Below are positions 53,164-61,203 of a stretch of DNA of 64,000 bases, piece after piece. A program made the position numbers and the translations under genes. The stretch spans positions 1 through 64,000 of the forward strand of contig WHSZ01000016.1 of NCBI GenBank assembly GCA_009379845.1, read 5' to 3'. The notes under the pieces were generated by a model, which worked only from the letters and a program-made list of their open reading frames with translations, searched no databases and was not told the DNA's origin. The DNA is from Pseudonocardiaceae bacterium (lineage in GTDB: Bacteria > Actinomycetota > Actinomycetes > Mycobacteriales > Pseudonocardiaceae). Every line of letters begins with the position of its first letter. Positions within the stretch are counted from its first letter, which is position 1.

Positions 53164-53625
53164 ATGTCCGCGCGCGGATCCCCGTCGTCGCGGCAATCCG
53201 GCTTGTACGCAAGGGAACTACGCCTGTCGATTCGGAACAACTCGGGGGCGTACGGCTACTCGGTGATGGTCACGTCGGCGCTAGCCATGCTCACCGCGCT
53301 GCACGCGGCTCCGGAAGCCGGGCAGCTCTTCCTGTTCGCGTCGGGAGCGGTGGCGAGTTTCGCGATCGTGGAGATCATCGCGACGCGGGCGTTTACCCGG
53401 GCGCTCGACGGCGAGGAGGCCTCCAAGGTCGTGGCGCTCGGAAGTTCACTGAGCCTCGTTTCGATCCTGCTCGCTGTCGGCACGGTCGCCGGTTGCGGCC
53501 TCGTGCTGCCGGAAACGCTCGGCTGGTTCGCGGGCTCCTTCCTCGGTTCGGTTGTCTACCTGCTGATGACGGCCGCCGAGATGGCCGTCGCCAGGCGCAT
53601 CGAGGAGGCACGCGATCTCGAGTAA
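53164..53625 (+). CDS. Small integral membrane protein
   Basis: 153 residues; ATG 53164 has AAAGG nine bases upstream. Four hydrophobic helices (YGYSVMVTSALAMLTALHAA, LFLFASGAVASFAIVEIIAT, LGSSLSLVSILLAVGTVAGC, SFLGSVVYLLMTAAEMAVAR) flank a short charged loop. It matches no family I recognise. The MarR gene follows after 50 bases. Confidence 0.7.
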   Translation: MSARGSPSSRQSGLYARELRLSIRNNSGAYGYSVMVTSALAMLTALHAAPEAGQLFLFASGAVASFAIVEIIATRAFTRALDGEEASKVVALGSSLSLVSILLAVGTVAGCGLVLPETLGWFAGSFLGSVVYLLMTAAEMAVARRIEEARDLE

Positions 53626-53675
53626 GGCAGGCTCGTCGATTGCGGCAAGGCTCGCTCCGCTGGTATGCAGAAGTT

Positions 53676-54191
53676 GTGCATGATAGCCGGCTCGCGAACC
53701 TGCTTGGTGCCGCCGCGGTGAACGTCGCCGATCGGCTGACGGCCGCGGCGGCGAGCGCTGCGGGCGCGAGTACCAGCGGAACGGCCGCGCTGATCACCCT
53801 TGCCGGGCAGCCGGGGATCGGGGTCACCGAGCTGGGTGCCCGCATCGGATTGAGCCAACCGGCGTGCGCTCGGATGCTCGACCAGCTCACGGCTCGCGGA
53901 CTGGTGCGCCGCCGCCAAGGATCGGGCCGTTCGGTGCCCGTGCACCTCACCAGATCCGGTGCGGCGGCGGCACGCAGGGCACTGCGGGAGCGAGAGCGCG
54001 AGCTGGTGGCGTTGCTGGACCGGCTGACCCCCGCACAACAGGACGAGCTGGCCGGAATTCTCGAGCCGCTACTCGAGGGGCTGTTCCATCAGGCCGGCTC
54101 GCAGCACGTCGTGTGCCGGCTGTGTGACCATGCCGCGTGCATCGCGAACGACTGCGCCTGCCCGGTCGGGCAGGCCGCCCGCGCGGAGTAG
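53676..54191 (+). CDS. MarR-family regulator with C-terminal cysteine cluster
   Basis: 171 residues from GTG 53676. The winged helix reads AALITLAGQPGIGVTELGAR, IGLSQPACARMLDQLTARGL, VRRRQGSGRSVPVHLTRSG. The C-terminus adds CRLCDHAACIANDCACPVGQ with five Cys and one His, a probable metal (Zn or Fe) or redox-sensing site. It lies 90 bases upstream of the M24 hydrolase gene, whose promoter carries a TGCAT-N5-ATGCA repeat; a related ATGCA-N7-TGCAT repeat lies at the regulator's own start. Confidence 0.85.
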   Translation: MHDSRLANLLGAAAVNVADRLTAAAASAAGASTSGTAALITLAGQPGIGVTELGARIGLSQPACARMLDQLTARGLVRRRQGSGRSVPVHLTRSGAAAARRALRERERELVALLDRLTPAQQDELAGILEPLLEGLFHQAGSQHVVCRLCDHAACIANDCACPVGQAARAE

Positions 54192-54247
54192 CCCCGCGGC
54201 CGGAGGTTCGTGGACTTGAGGGGCAAGCACGGTCGCGGTACTTTATA

Positions 54248-54262
54248 TGCATAACTCATGCA
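54248..54262. promoter_or_regulatory. TGCAT-N5-ATGCA operator in the M24 gene promoter
   Basis: TGCAT-AACTC-ATGCA is a 5-bp inverted repeat embedded in an AT-rich promoter (CTTTATATGCATAACTCATG, 54241-54260). A similar repeat, ATGCA-GAAGTTG-TGCAT, lies at 53665-53681 over the start of the adjacent MarR gene, so both may be bound by that regulator. Confidence 0.5.
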
Positions 54263-54281
54263 TTCAATGAGGAGGTGCGCG

Positions 54282-55451
54282 ATGGACGAGCCACACGTCC
54301 ACTTCACCCGTGCGGAATTCGCCGATCGGCAGGCGCGGATGCGGCAAACACTTGTCGAGCACGAGCTGGACGGCATGCTGCTGTTCACGATCGAGGACAT
54401 GTACTGGCTGTGCGGACTCGACACGGACGGCTTCTGCATCTTCCACTGCATGTTCATCGGAACCGAAGGGCAGCTCACGCACCTGACAAGGAACTCCGAT
54501 CTCGCCAACGTGCGGTACTCGTCGATTTGCCAGGACGTTCGCATCTGCCGGGACGGCAACGACGTGTCAAGACCGGAAGAGATCAAGCAGTTGCTGCACA
54601 GCCACGGCATGCGCGGGCGGCGCATCGGGATCCAGCTCGACACCAAGGGGCTCACGCCCCAGCTCTACCTGGAGTTGCGGGAAACCCTCGATGGATGGTG
54701 CCGGTTGGTGGATGCCTCGAATCTGGTCGGCACCCTGCGGCTGGTCAAGAGCCCACAGGAACTGGCCTACATTCGCAAGGCCGGTGACATTCTCGACACG
54801 GTACGCGAGGTCGCGGTTGGCGCCGCGAAGCCGGGACTGTCCAAAGCCGACATCTACGGGCTGGTCTATCAAGCCGCTTTCGCCAGCGGCGGTGATCCTC
54901 CCGCGCATCGACCACCGATCGGATGCGCGGACGCCTCGCTGAACACCCGGTACACCACCGGGAACCAGTGGCTTGCCGAGAACGATCACATGACTTTCGA
55001 GCTGGGCGTCGGGTACCGGCACTATCACGCCGGCAACTTCTTCGTCGTGCTGACCGGACCGGACATCGACTCCCGGCAGCTGGCGATGCACCGGGCCGCC
55101 GTCGAGGCGCTCGACAACGTGCAGGACACCATGCGCCCTGGCCGGACCTTCGGTGACCTGTTCGATGTGCACCGCGCCACTCTCGCGGAGCAGGGCTACG
55201 GGCACGCCGCACTCAGTGCCTGCGGATACACCATGGGCGCGGTCTGGCCGCCCACTTGGATGGAGAAACCCCAGATCGTGCGGGGAAACCCGACCGTTCT
55301 GGAACCGAACATGACGATCTTCGCGCACATGATCCTTGTCGATAGGGACAACGGGCTGATGATGGGGCTCGGGGAGCAGGCGATCGTGACCGAAAATGGC
55401 GGCCCGGAAATCGTCACGCACGTCCCCCGCGAGCCAGTGGCGAACAGCTGA
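54282..55451 (+). CDS. M24-family creatinase/ectoine-hydrolase-like protein
   Basis: 389 residues; GAGGAGG precedes ATG 54282. A creatinase-type N-terminal domain (residues 1-140) is followed by a pita-bread domain. The metal ligands of classical M24 aminopeptidases are largely replaced: the Asp-Asp segment reads TFELGVGYRHYHAGNFF, the His loop reads ACGYTMGAVWPP, and only the two Glu (VLEPNMTIF, GLGEQAIVTENG) remain. This pattern recalls metal-free creatinase and ectoine hydrolase DoeA, which open C-N or ring amide bonds. Substrate unknown. It ends 106 bases before the phn leader ORF and may be linked to it functionally. Confidence 0.75.
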   Translation: MDEPHVHFTRAEFADRQARMRQTLVEHELDGMLLFTIEDMYWLCGLDTDGFCIFHCMFIGTEGQLTHLTRNSDLANVRYSSICQDVRICRDGNDVSRPEEIKQLLHSHGMRGRRIGIQLDTKGLTPQLYLELRETLDGWCRLVDASNLVGTLRLVKSPQELAYIRKAGDILDTVREVAVGAAKPGLSKADIYGLVYQAAFASGGDPPAHRPPIGCADASLNTRYTTGNQWLAENDHMTFELGVGYRHYHAGNFFVVLTGPDIDSRQLAMHRAAVEALDNVQDTMRPGRTFGDLFDVHRATLAEQGYGHAALSACGYTMGAVWPPTWMEKPQIVRGNPTVLEPNMTIFAHMILVDRDNGLMMGLGEQAIVTENGGPEIVTHVPREPVANS

Positions 55452-55557
55452 TATGGCTCCACATGAGCGCGTTACTCGCTGTTCATAGCGGTTCCATTGT
55501 CTGGTCAGGCTGGCCGGTGACGCTGTTAAGGCAGGCGCCAGACGAAAGGAGCCGCGG

Positions 55558-55614
55558 GTGGCGAAGGATCCGGTCGGACAGGTGTCCTCGACGGCGAGCG
55601 ACGTGGCCGTGTGA
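55558..55614 (+). CDS. Putative 18-aa leader ORF of the phn operon
   Basis: GTG 55558 is preceded by AAAGGAG (55544-55550) at seven bases, the best ribosome site in the region. It encodes MAKDPVGQVSSTASDVAV and its TGA overlaps the phnG ATG (TGATG at 55612-55616), while phnG itself has no clear ribosome site. Translation of phnG is therefore likely coupled to this ORF. It may be a regulatory leader or simply an initiation platform. Confidence 0.5.
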   Translation: MAKDPVGQVSSTASDVAV

Positions 55615-56036
55615 TGAGTACCAACGGACAGCGGGCATCGCTGAGCGAGGAGCGTCGGGCGGAGGGCTTGGCCGCTGCGGCGCGTACCCACCGGGATGAC
55701 CTCCTCGAACTGGCCGAGCCGATCGCCGCGCGTACCGACGTCACCGTGCGGGTGTCACCGGAACCGCGAACCGTGCTACCCGTGCTGGAAACGCCGATCG
55801 GGCAGCAATGCCTTACCGAGGTCGTGGTGACCACTGCCGCTGTCACGGTGGCCGACGCGCCGGGATGGGGATGCGTGCTGGGCTGGGACCCGGAAGCCGC
55901 GCTGGCCGCGGCGCTAGCCGAGGCGGCCGATCCGTCCACGGCGGACCGGCTCGCCGAGCAGGCCTTGCGGGTGGAGGAACGCCAGCGTGCGGTCCGCGCC
56001 GGGCAGGTGCGCACTACCCGGATGGAGGTGGCATGA
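55614..56036 (+). CDS. phnG: Phosphonate C-P lyase system protein PhnG
   Basis: 140 residues, normal for PhnG. RTHRDDLLELAEPIAARTDV and the C-terminal EERQRAVRAGQVRTTRMEV match the family, whose signature is a C-terminal R-x-x-x-x-x-x-x-TR-V-x-F/M. PhnG is part of the PhnGHIJ core complex, where with PhnI it transfers phosphonate onto the ribose of ATP. It overlaps phnH by four bases. Confidence 0.9.
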   Translation: MSTNGQRASLSEERRAEGLAAAARTHRDDLLELAEPIAARTDVTVRVSPEPRTVLPVLETPIGQQCLTEVVVTTAAVTVADAPGWGCVLGWDPEAALAAALAEAADPSTADRLAEQALRVEERQRAVRAGQVRTTRMEVA

Positions 56037-56494
56037 CTCCGGTGACCGAGGTCGTCCTGCACGACGCGTTTCGAGCGACGCTGCATGCGTTGGCTCGCCC
56101 CGGAATCGCGCATTCGCTACCGCCGGATGCGCGCGGTGCCGTCCGGCTGGTGCTAGACGCGATCTGGGAAACCGATGCGCCACCAACGGTCATCACCGGC
56201 GAACCGGAACCGGGGCAATTGCTGAACCTTCCGGTTGGCAGCGAGCAGGAACCGGAGCTGGGTGCCACCGTGATGCTGATCGTGGACGGCAGCACGGCGA
56301 CCACCGGCGTGCGGCTCTCCGGCCCCGGCGTGGACGGCGAGCTGCGGACCGAACTGCCGCTGTCCGGACGGGTGCTGGCGGAACGAAAGCAAGCGTGCTC
56401 GGACGCGCCGTGCGGCATCGATCTGCTGCTGATCGGCCCTGGCATGACGGTGCGCGGGTTGCCACGCACCACCACGGTCGAGGAGCTCAGCTGA
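56033..56494 (+). CDS. phnH: C-P lyase core protein PhnH
   Basis: 153 residues; ATG 56033 lies in an ATGA junction with phnG and follows GGAGG. FRATLHALARPGIAHSLP at the N-terminus is the conserved FR-x(2)-(M/L)-x-AMARPG-type motif of PhnH, and ERKQACSDAPCGIDLLLIGP closes the PLP-transferase-like fold that lacks cofactor. It is a structural member of the C-P lyase core. One-base overlap with phnI. Confidence 0.92.
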   Translation: MTPVTEVVLHDAFRATLHALARPGIAHSLPPDARGAVRLVLDAIWETDAPPTVITGEPEPGQLLNLPVGSEQEPELGATVMLIVDGSTATTGVRLSGPGVDGELRTELPLSGRVLAERKQACSDAPCGIDLLLIGPGMTVRGLPRTTTVEELS

Positions 56495-57609
56495 TGTACA
56501 CCACGGTGCGGGAAAGCCAGGGCGCCATTAACGCGTCCGCGGATCTGCTCGAGCAGCAGCGTGTCGCCCTCGGCGAGGGCGACAGGGGCGCGGCCGTCGG
56601 CGCGCTCGTGCCGCTGCTGGTGGATCAGGTAATGGCCGAGGCCGGTGTGGTGGAACCGAGGGTCGCCGCCAAGGCCGTTGACCAGGCGCGCGGTGATGTC
56701 AGCCGGGCGGTCTCGTTGCTGCGTTCCTGGGTGTCCTGCCTGCCACGGCAAGACACCAGCTCGGCGGGGTGGCGGGACATCGAAGTCGAACGCCGGATCA
56801 CGCCGGCGTTCTCCGAACCGGACGGCGGCCAGTACCTCGGCGCATCACTGGATTACGCGCCCCGGCTGCTCAACCTGGACGGTGCCGAGGCACCCCGGAA
56901 CGGGACGCCTCGCGACGAGGCAGCTCGCGATGAGCCGACGGGCGCGCAACCGGAACACCATGCCGAAACGCTGACCTTGCCGCGGGGCGCGGCCCGGCTG
57001 GAGCAGCAGGATCTGATCGCCGCCACCGAACCGACCGAGCCGGTTGATCTCACCCGCCGCGCCTCGGCAGCCGGAGCAGGACGCGGTGCCTTCCAGCAAT
57101 TCCTTTCCCGCGCGGAGACCGGGGCGCTGACCGCACTTGCCTACACCGCGGTGCGGGAAGGGCCCAAGCAAGCGGATCCGACGCTGGTCGAGCTTCGAGC
57201 CGGGCAGCTGCCGGTGACGCTGACCCATCCACGAACCGGAAATCCGGTTCGGGTCGGCACCTTCCCGGTGACGACCTGCGAGCTGGTGCTCTACCACGTG
57301 CAGGTCGATTCCTCCGGTGAGCACACCGATTCCCGATTCACACTGGGCTACGGCGCGACCGCGGGCCGGGTGGAACGACGCGCGATCTCCGCGGCGATGC
57401 TGGATGCCAGGGTCACGCGTGCCAGCGCGAATTCACCCGGCACCACGACGTTGCCGTCCGACGACGACGAATGGTTGATCACCGCGCTGGACGGCCAGGA
57501 GGCGACCGGCTTCGTCGAGCACCTGAAGCTCGCGCACCACGTCAGCTTCGCGTCCGATTTGGACAGGGTGCGGATGGTCGGTGAGCGAACCGAAGAGGGC
57601 GAGGGGTGA
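56494..57609 (+). CDS. phnI: C-P lyase core protein PhnI
   Basis: 371 residues. MYTTVRESQGAINASADLLE is the typical N-terminus. FLSRAETGALTALAYTAVRE and LTHPRTGNPVRVGTFPVTTC, then VLYHVQVD, are conserved catalytic-region segments of the nucleosidase subunit that with PhnG and PhnL forms α-D-ribose-1-phosphonate-5-triphosphate. Located between phnH and phnJ in canonical order. Confidence 0.94.
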   Translation: MYTTVRESQGAINASADLLEQQRVALGEGDRGAAVGALVPLLVDQVMAEAGVVEPRVAAKAVDQARGDVSRAVSLLRSWVSCLPRQDTSSAGWRDIEVERRITPAFSEPDGGQYLGASLDYAPRLLNLDGAEAPRNGTPRDEAARDEPTGAQPEHHAETLTLPRGAARLEQQDLIAATEPTEPVDLTRRASAAGAGRGAFQQFLSRAETGALTALAYTAVREGPKQADPTLVELRAGQLPVTLTHPRTGNPVRVGTFPVTTCELVLYHVQVDSSGEHTDSRFTLGYGATAGRVERRAISAAMLDARVTRASANSPGTTTLPSDDDEWLITALDGQEATGFVEHLKLAHHVSFASDLDRVRMVGERTEEGEG

Positions 57610-57613
57610 GCGG

Positions 57614-58528
57614 GTGTCCGCACCGACGGAACTGACAGGACCGACAGCACTGACAGCACTGACAGCACTGCTGCGGCGAGACCAGCCCACGCATCTCTCC
57701 GGATACCTGTGGGCCTATCTGGACGGCAGCTCCAAACGGGAGATCCGGCGAGCTCTACTCAAGGCGGTGTGCGTGCCGGGGCACATCACCCCGTTCGCGT
57801 CTCGCGAGATGCCGGTCGCGCGCGGCTGGGGATCAGGTGGCCTGCAGGTCACGCTGGCAACCATCGTCGCGGAAGACGTGCTCAAGGTGATCGATCAGGG
57901 CGATGACGACAGCCTCAACGCCCGCACCATGCGGGAGCTGATCGCCGACTCTACCGGGGTGGACACCACAACGGACGCGCGGGTGGCCACGCTGGTCCAA
58001 ACGCGACACCGCATCCCGGAGGACGAGCTGGACGCGAACACCGTCCTGGTGTTCCAGGTCCCGATTTCCGACCCGTTGCGGGAATTCGAGCAACGCCCGA
58101 CCGCGGCGCGCCAGATGCACGCCGAGGGCGACTACGCGGTGATCTGGCTCGGCCTGTACGAGGATCACGCGCGGTTCGAGACATCCCGGTTCTCACACTC
58201 CTACCCGTGCGAGATCGAAGGTGGCTACACGATTTCCACCACACCCATCCCGCGCTACGACGTGCCCAGGCTGCACCAGGCACCGTTCCTTTCACTGTTC
58301 GGCGCGGGCAGGGAAGCAGCGGTGTACGCGATCCCGCCGCACACCGACGTCACGCCGATCACCTTCACCGACCGGGACTTCGAAGTGGAGCGGTTCGGCG
58401 CGCCGTGCGCTAAATGCGGCGTCACCGGTAGCTACCTCACCGAAGAGATCGTGCGCGGCCGGCCGGCGCTTGCCTGCTCGGACACCGCCCGGTGCCGGCG
58501 AAGGCAACACGAGGAGGTCGTGATATGA
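57614..58528 (+). CDS. phnJ: α-D-ribose 1-methylphosphonate 5-phosphate C-P lyase PhnJ
   Basis: 304 residues from GTG 57614, with GAGGGG upstream. The radical-SAM cluster motif is CAKC, then 19 residues, then CSDTARC, giving C-x2-C-x19-C-x5-C (the E. coli spacing is C-x2-C-x21-C-x5-C). LSGYLWAYLDGSSKREIRRA, VPGHITPFASREMPVARGWG and SFSHSYPCEIEGGYTIS-like (here SRFSHSYPCEIEGGYTISTT) are diagnostic. It cleaves the C-P bond by radical chemistry, releasing the alkane. The N-terminus holds a short TAL repeat (TALTALTALLRR) from a slipped DNA repeat. Confidence 0.95.
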   Translation: MSAPTELTGPTALTALTALLRRDQPTHLSGYLWAYLDGSSKREIRRALLKAVCVPGHITPFASREMPVARGWGSGGLQVTLATIVAEDVLKVIDQGDDDSLNARTMRELIADSTGVDTTTDARVATLVQTRHRIPEDELDANTVLVFQVPISDPLREFEQRPTAARQMHAEGDYAVIWLGLYEDHARFETSRFSHSYPCEIEGGYTISTTPIPRYDVPRLHQAPFLSLFGAGREAAVYAIPPHTDVTPITFTDRDFEVERFGAPCAKCGVTGSYLTEEIVRGRPALACSDTARCRRRQHEEVVI

Positions 58529-59283
58529 GTGGGCCGGTACTCGAGGTGCGCGAGCTGACCGTGCGCTACGGCGGCACGCTCGGTTGCGACGCGGTGTCCT
58601 TCGACGTGCACGAGGGCGAGGTGCTCGGCATCGTTGGGGAATCCGGATCGGGTAAGTCCACCGTGCTCGGTTGCTGCGGTCTCGACCTGCACCCCAGCGG
58701 CGGGTGGGTACGGCTGTCCGGAATGGACACGGCGGGAGTCGTTGGGGCGCAACGGCGCCGGCTGCGCAACGAAGGCATCGGCATCGTCCGGCAGGCGGCG
58801 CACGAGGAACTCCGGCTGGAGATCAGCGCGGGCGGCAACATCGTTGAGCGGCTGCTTGCCACCGGATACCGTGGCTTCCAAGCCATCCGGGACCGCGCCG
58901 AGCGCGTCTACACCGAGGTGGAACTACCGGCGGGGCGAATGGACGCCGCGGTCGCCACTTTCTCCGGCGGGATGCGGCAGCGCGTGCAGATCGCCCGCGC
59001 ACTGGTCAGCGAACCAGCCGTGCTGCTGCTCGACGAGCCGACCACCGGACTCGATGTGAGCGTTCAGGCCCGCATTCTGGATCTGATCCGCGGCCTGCAA
59101 CGGCGAACGGGGGTCGCGATGGTGGTGGTCAGCCATGATCTCGCGGTGATCCGGATGCTCGCCGATCAACTGCTCGTGATGCGGGACGGTCGGGTCGTGG
59201 AGTCCGGTGTCACCGACCGGGTGCTGTCCGATCCGCGTCATCCGTATACCCAGCTCCTCGTTTCCTCGCGGCTGGAGGTGTGA
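58525..59283 (+). CDS. phnK: C-P lyase ABC-type ATPase PhnK
   Basis: 252 residues, overlapping phnJ by four bases and preceded by GAGGAGGTCG. Walker A GESGSGKST, signature FSGGMRQRVQIA, Walker B VLLLDEPTTGLDV and switch VVSHDL are intact; the oppA-like end (PRHPYTQLLVSSRL) is typical. PhnK binds the PhnGHIJ core as a dimer and remodels it by ATP hydrolysis rather than transporting phosphonate. Confidence 0.94.
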   Translation: MSGPVLEVRELTVRYGGTLGCDAVSFDVHEGEVLGIVGESGSGKSTVLGCCGLDLHPSGGWVRLSGMDTAGVVGAQRRRLRNEGIGIVRQAAHEELRLEISAGGNIVERLLATGYRGFQAIRDRAERVYTEVELPAGRMDAAVATFSGGMRQRVQIARALVSEPAVLLLDEPTTGLDVSVQARILDLIRGLQRRTGVAMVVVSHDLAVIRMLADQLLVMRDGRVVESGVTDRVLSDPRHPYTQLLVSSRLEV

Positions 59284-59287
59284 GGTG

Positions 59288-59959
59288 ATGCTGCGCATCC
59301 GGGGCCTGTCGAAGAGTTTCACGAACCACCTGCGGGGCGGGGACACCAGGGCGGTGCTCAGCCAGGTTGATCTCGATGTCGCCGCGGGCCAGTGCGTGGT
59401 GCTGACCGGTGCGAGCGGCTCCGGCAAGTCGTCGTTGCTGCGGTGCGTCTACGGCAGCTACACCGTTGACGCCGGACGTATTGAACTGGACACCCCGTCG
59501 GGTGTCGCCGACCTCGCCGCGGTGCCGGATCGCGAGCTGATCCGGATTCGCCGGGAGCACGTCGGAATGGTGACCCAGTTCCTTTCCGTACCACCGAGGA
59601 TTTCCGCGGTCGACCTGGTCACCGAGCAAGGCGTGCCGGCGGCGTGGGCAACCGAGCTGCTGACCGACCTCGGGTTGCAGCCCGAGCTGCACGGGCTGGC
59701 TCCCGCCACCTTCTCCGGTGGGGAACGTCAGCTGGTCAACATCGCCATCGCGCTGGCTCGGCCCCGACCCCTGCTGTTGCTCGACGAGATCACCGCATCG
59801 CTTGATCACGGGCGGCGCAGCACGGTGCTGTCCGTCTTGCGGGAACGCAAAGAATCCGGAACCGCGTTGCTGGCCATCTTCCACGAACTGCCCGACCACC
59901 CCGGCCTGATCGACGAGGTGTGCCAGCTGGCCGCCGGCCGGCTGAAGGAGACGGTATGA
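59288..59959 (+). CDS. phnL: C-P lyase ABC-type ATPase PhnL
   Basis: 223 residues from ATG 59288 (GTG 59285 equally possible; GGAGG at 59274-59278). MLRIRGLSKSFTNHLRGG, Walker A GASGSGKSS, TQFLSVPPRISAVDLV, signature FSGGERQLVNIA and Walker B LLLLDEITASLD match PhnL, the second ABC protein of the C-P lyase complex. Coupled to phnM by an ATGA overlap. Confidence 0.94.
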   Translation: MLRIRGLSKSFTNHLRGGDTRAVLSQVDLDVAAGQCVVLTGASGSGKSSLLRCVYGSYTVDAGRIELDTPSGVADLAAVPDRELIRIRREHVGMVTQFLSVPPRISAVDLVTEQGVPAAWATELLTDLGLQPELHGLAPATFSGGERQLVNIAIALARPRPLLLLDEITASLDHGRRSTVLSVLRERKESGTALLAIFHELPDHPGLIDEVCQLAAGRLKETV

Positions 59960-61083
59960 CGATCACATTGCGCGCGAACCGGGTTTTCACCGGCGAGAAA
60001 GTCCTCGAACCGGGTTTCGTCACGATGGAAGGCGAGTCCATCGCCGCGGTCGACACCGAGCAGCCGGACAGTGTGGACGTCATCGATCTCGGAGAGCACG
60101 ACCTGTTGCCAGGCATGGTCGATCTGCACTCGGACTGCTGGCACCAGCGCGCCAACCCGCGCCCGTCCACCAGCTTCGCGCTGGACGACACCCTCGTGAT
60201 GCTGGATACCGAGGTGGTCTCCTGGGGTGTGACGACCCAGTACGTGTGCGTCGCGGTGCAGGACGACGCGGCCAAAGGGCGCACCACGCGGCAGGCCGCG
60301 CAGTCCGCGGAGATCGTGCAGCGGACCCGCCATCAGCTGCGCGCCGACCACCGCGTACACCTGCGGGTGGAAGTCACCAGCGAACGCATCGATGTCGCCG
60401 AGGAACTCGCCGAGCTGCCATGCGTTTCCCTACTGTCCTATATGGACCACACTCCGGGGCAGGGCCAGTTCCAACGGGAAAGTGATTGGCGCGCCTACTA
60501 CGCGAGCACCGGCGAGCGGGATCTGGACGCGCTGCTTGCCCACCGGCGAGCCCGCCAGCCGTACACCGACCCCACTCGTGCCGAGCTCGCCAGGATCGCG
60601 CACCGGCACGGGGTGATACTGGCCTCGCACGACGACGACAGCATCGGCCGGGTGGAGCAAGCACATCAGCTAGGCGCGGGTATCGCCGAGTTCCCGGTGA
60701 CCGCCGAGGCCGCGGCCGCGGCGACCAGCCGGGGCCTGTGGACCGTGCTGGGTGCACCTAACGCGTTGCGCGGTACCAGTCAGCTGAGCGGAAACCTGTC
60801 CGCCCGGCAAGCGCTCGTCGCCGGCACACTGGGCGCGCTGGCTTCGGACTACCACCCGCCGTGCCTGCTCGGCGCCGTCTACGCACTCGCAGCCAACGGG
60901 GTGTGCGATCTCGCCACCGCGGTCGGACTGGCCACCAGCGGGCCGGCCCGCGCCGCCGGCCTCGACGACCGCGGCACTCTCGCGGCGGGGAAGCGGGCCG
61001 ACCTGGTCGCCGCCCGGCAGCGGGCAGGGCGGCCGGTTGTCGCACAGACATGGATCGCCGGTGTGCCAGCATTCGGCCCGTAG
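59956..61083 (+). CDS. phnM: α-D-ribose 1-methylphosphonate 5-triphosphate diphosphatase PhnM
   Basis: 375 residues of the amidohydrolase superfamily. The metal site includes DLLPGMVDLHSDCWHQRANP (the HxD variant), SYMDHTPGQGQF, and ILASHDDDS; the C-terminal ALASDYHPPCLLGAVYALAA and AGKRADLV are typical PhnM. It removes pyrophosphate to give the PhnJ substrate. This is the last gene of the phnGHIJKLM operon; a hairpin AGCCGT-GGC-ACGGCT (61082-61096) overlaps its stop. Confidence 0.95.
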   Translation: MTITLRANRVFTGEKVLEPGFVTMEGESIAAVDTEQPDSVDVIDLGEHDLLPGMVDLHSDCWHQRANPRPSTSFALDDTLVMLDTEVVSWGVTTQYVCVAVQDDAAKGRTTRQAAQSAEIVQRTRHQLRADHRVHLRVEVTSERIDVAEELAELPCVSLLSYMDHTPGQGQFQRESDWRAYYASTGERDLDALLAHRRARQPYTDPTRAELARIAHRHGVILASHDDDSIGRVEQAHQLGAGIAEFPVTAEAAAAATSRGLWTVLGAPNALRGTSQLSGNLSARQALVAGTLGALASDYHPPCLLGAVYALAANGVCDLATAVGLATSGPARAAGLDDRGTLAAGKRADLVAARQRAGRPVVAQTWIAGVPAFGP

Positions 61084-61203
61084 CCGTGGCACGGCTGGGT
61101 CGGAGGGCGTCGCACGTGATCAGGTAGGGGGTAGCGTCACCTGACCCAATTATTCAGGTGTAGCCGTTTCACGGCCCGGCATCTGCCGGACGCGGTGTCC
61201 GGC
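61082..61203 (+). terminator. Terminator hairpins after phnM
   Basis: Two hairpins follow phnM: AGCCGT-GGC-ACGGCT at 61082-61096 and GCCGGAC-GCGGT-GTCCGGC at 61185-61203. No T-tract is present. They separate the catabolic phn operon from the biosynthetic genes. Confidence 0.5.

Noticed and set aside
58525-59959. phnK and phnL as a phosphonate import ABC transporter
   Set aside because: Their place in the phn order and their sequences fit the C-P lyase-associated ATPases; no permease or binding protein is encoded.
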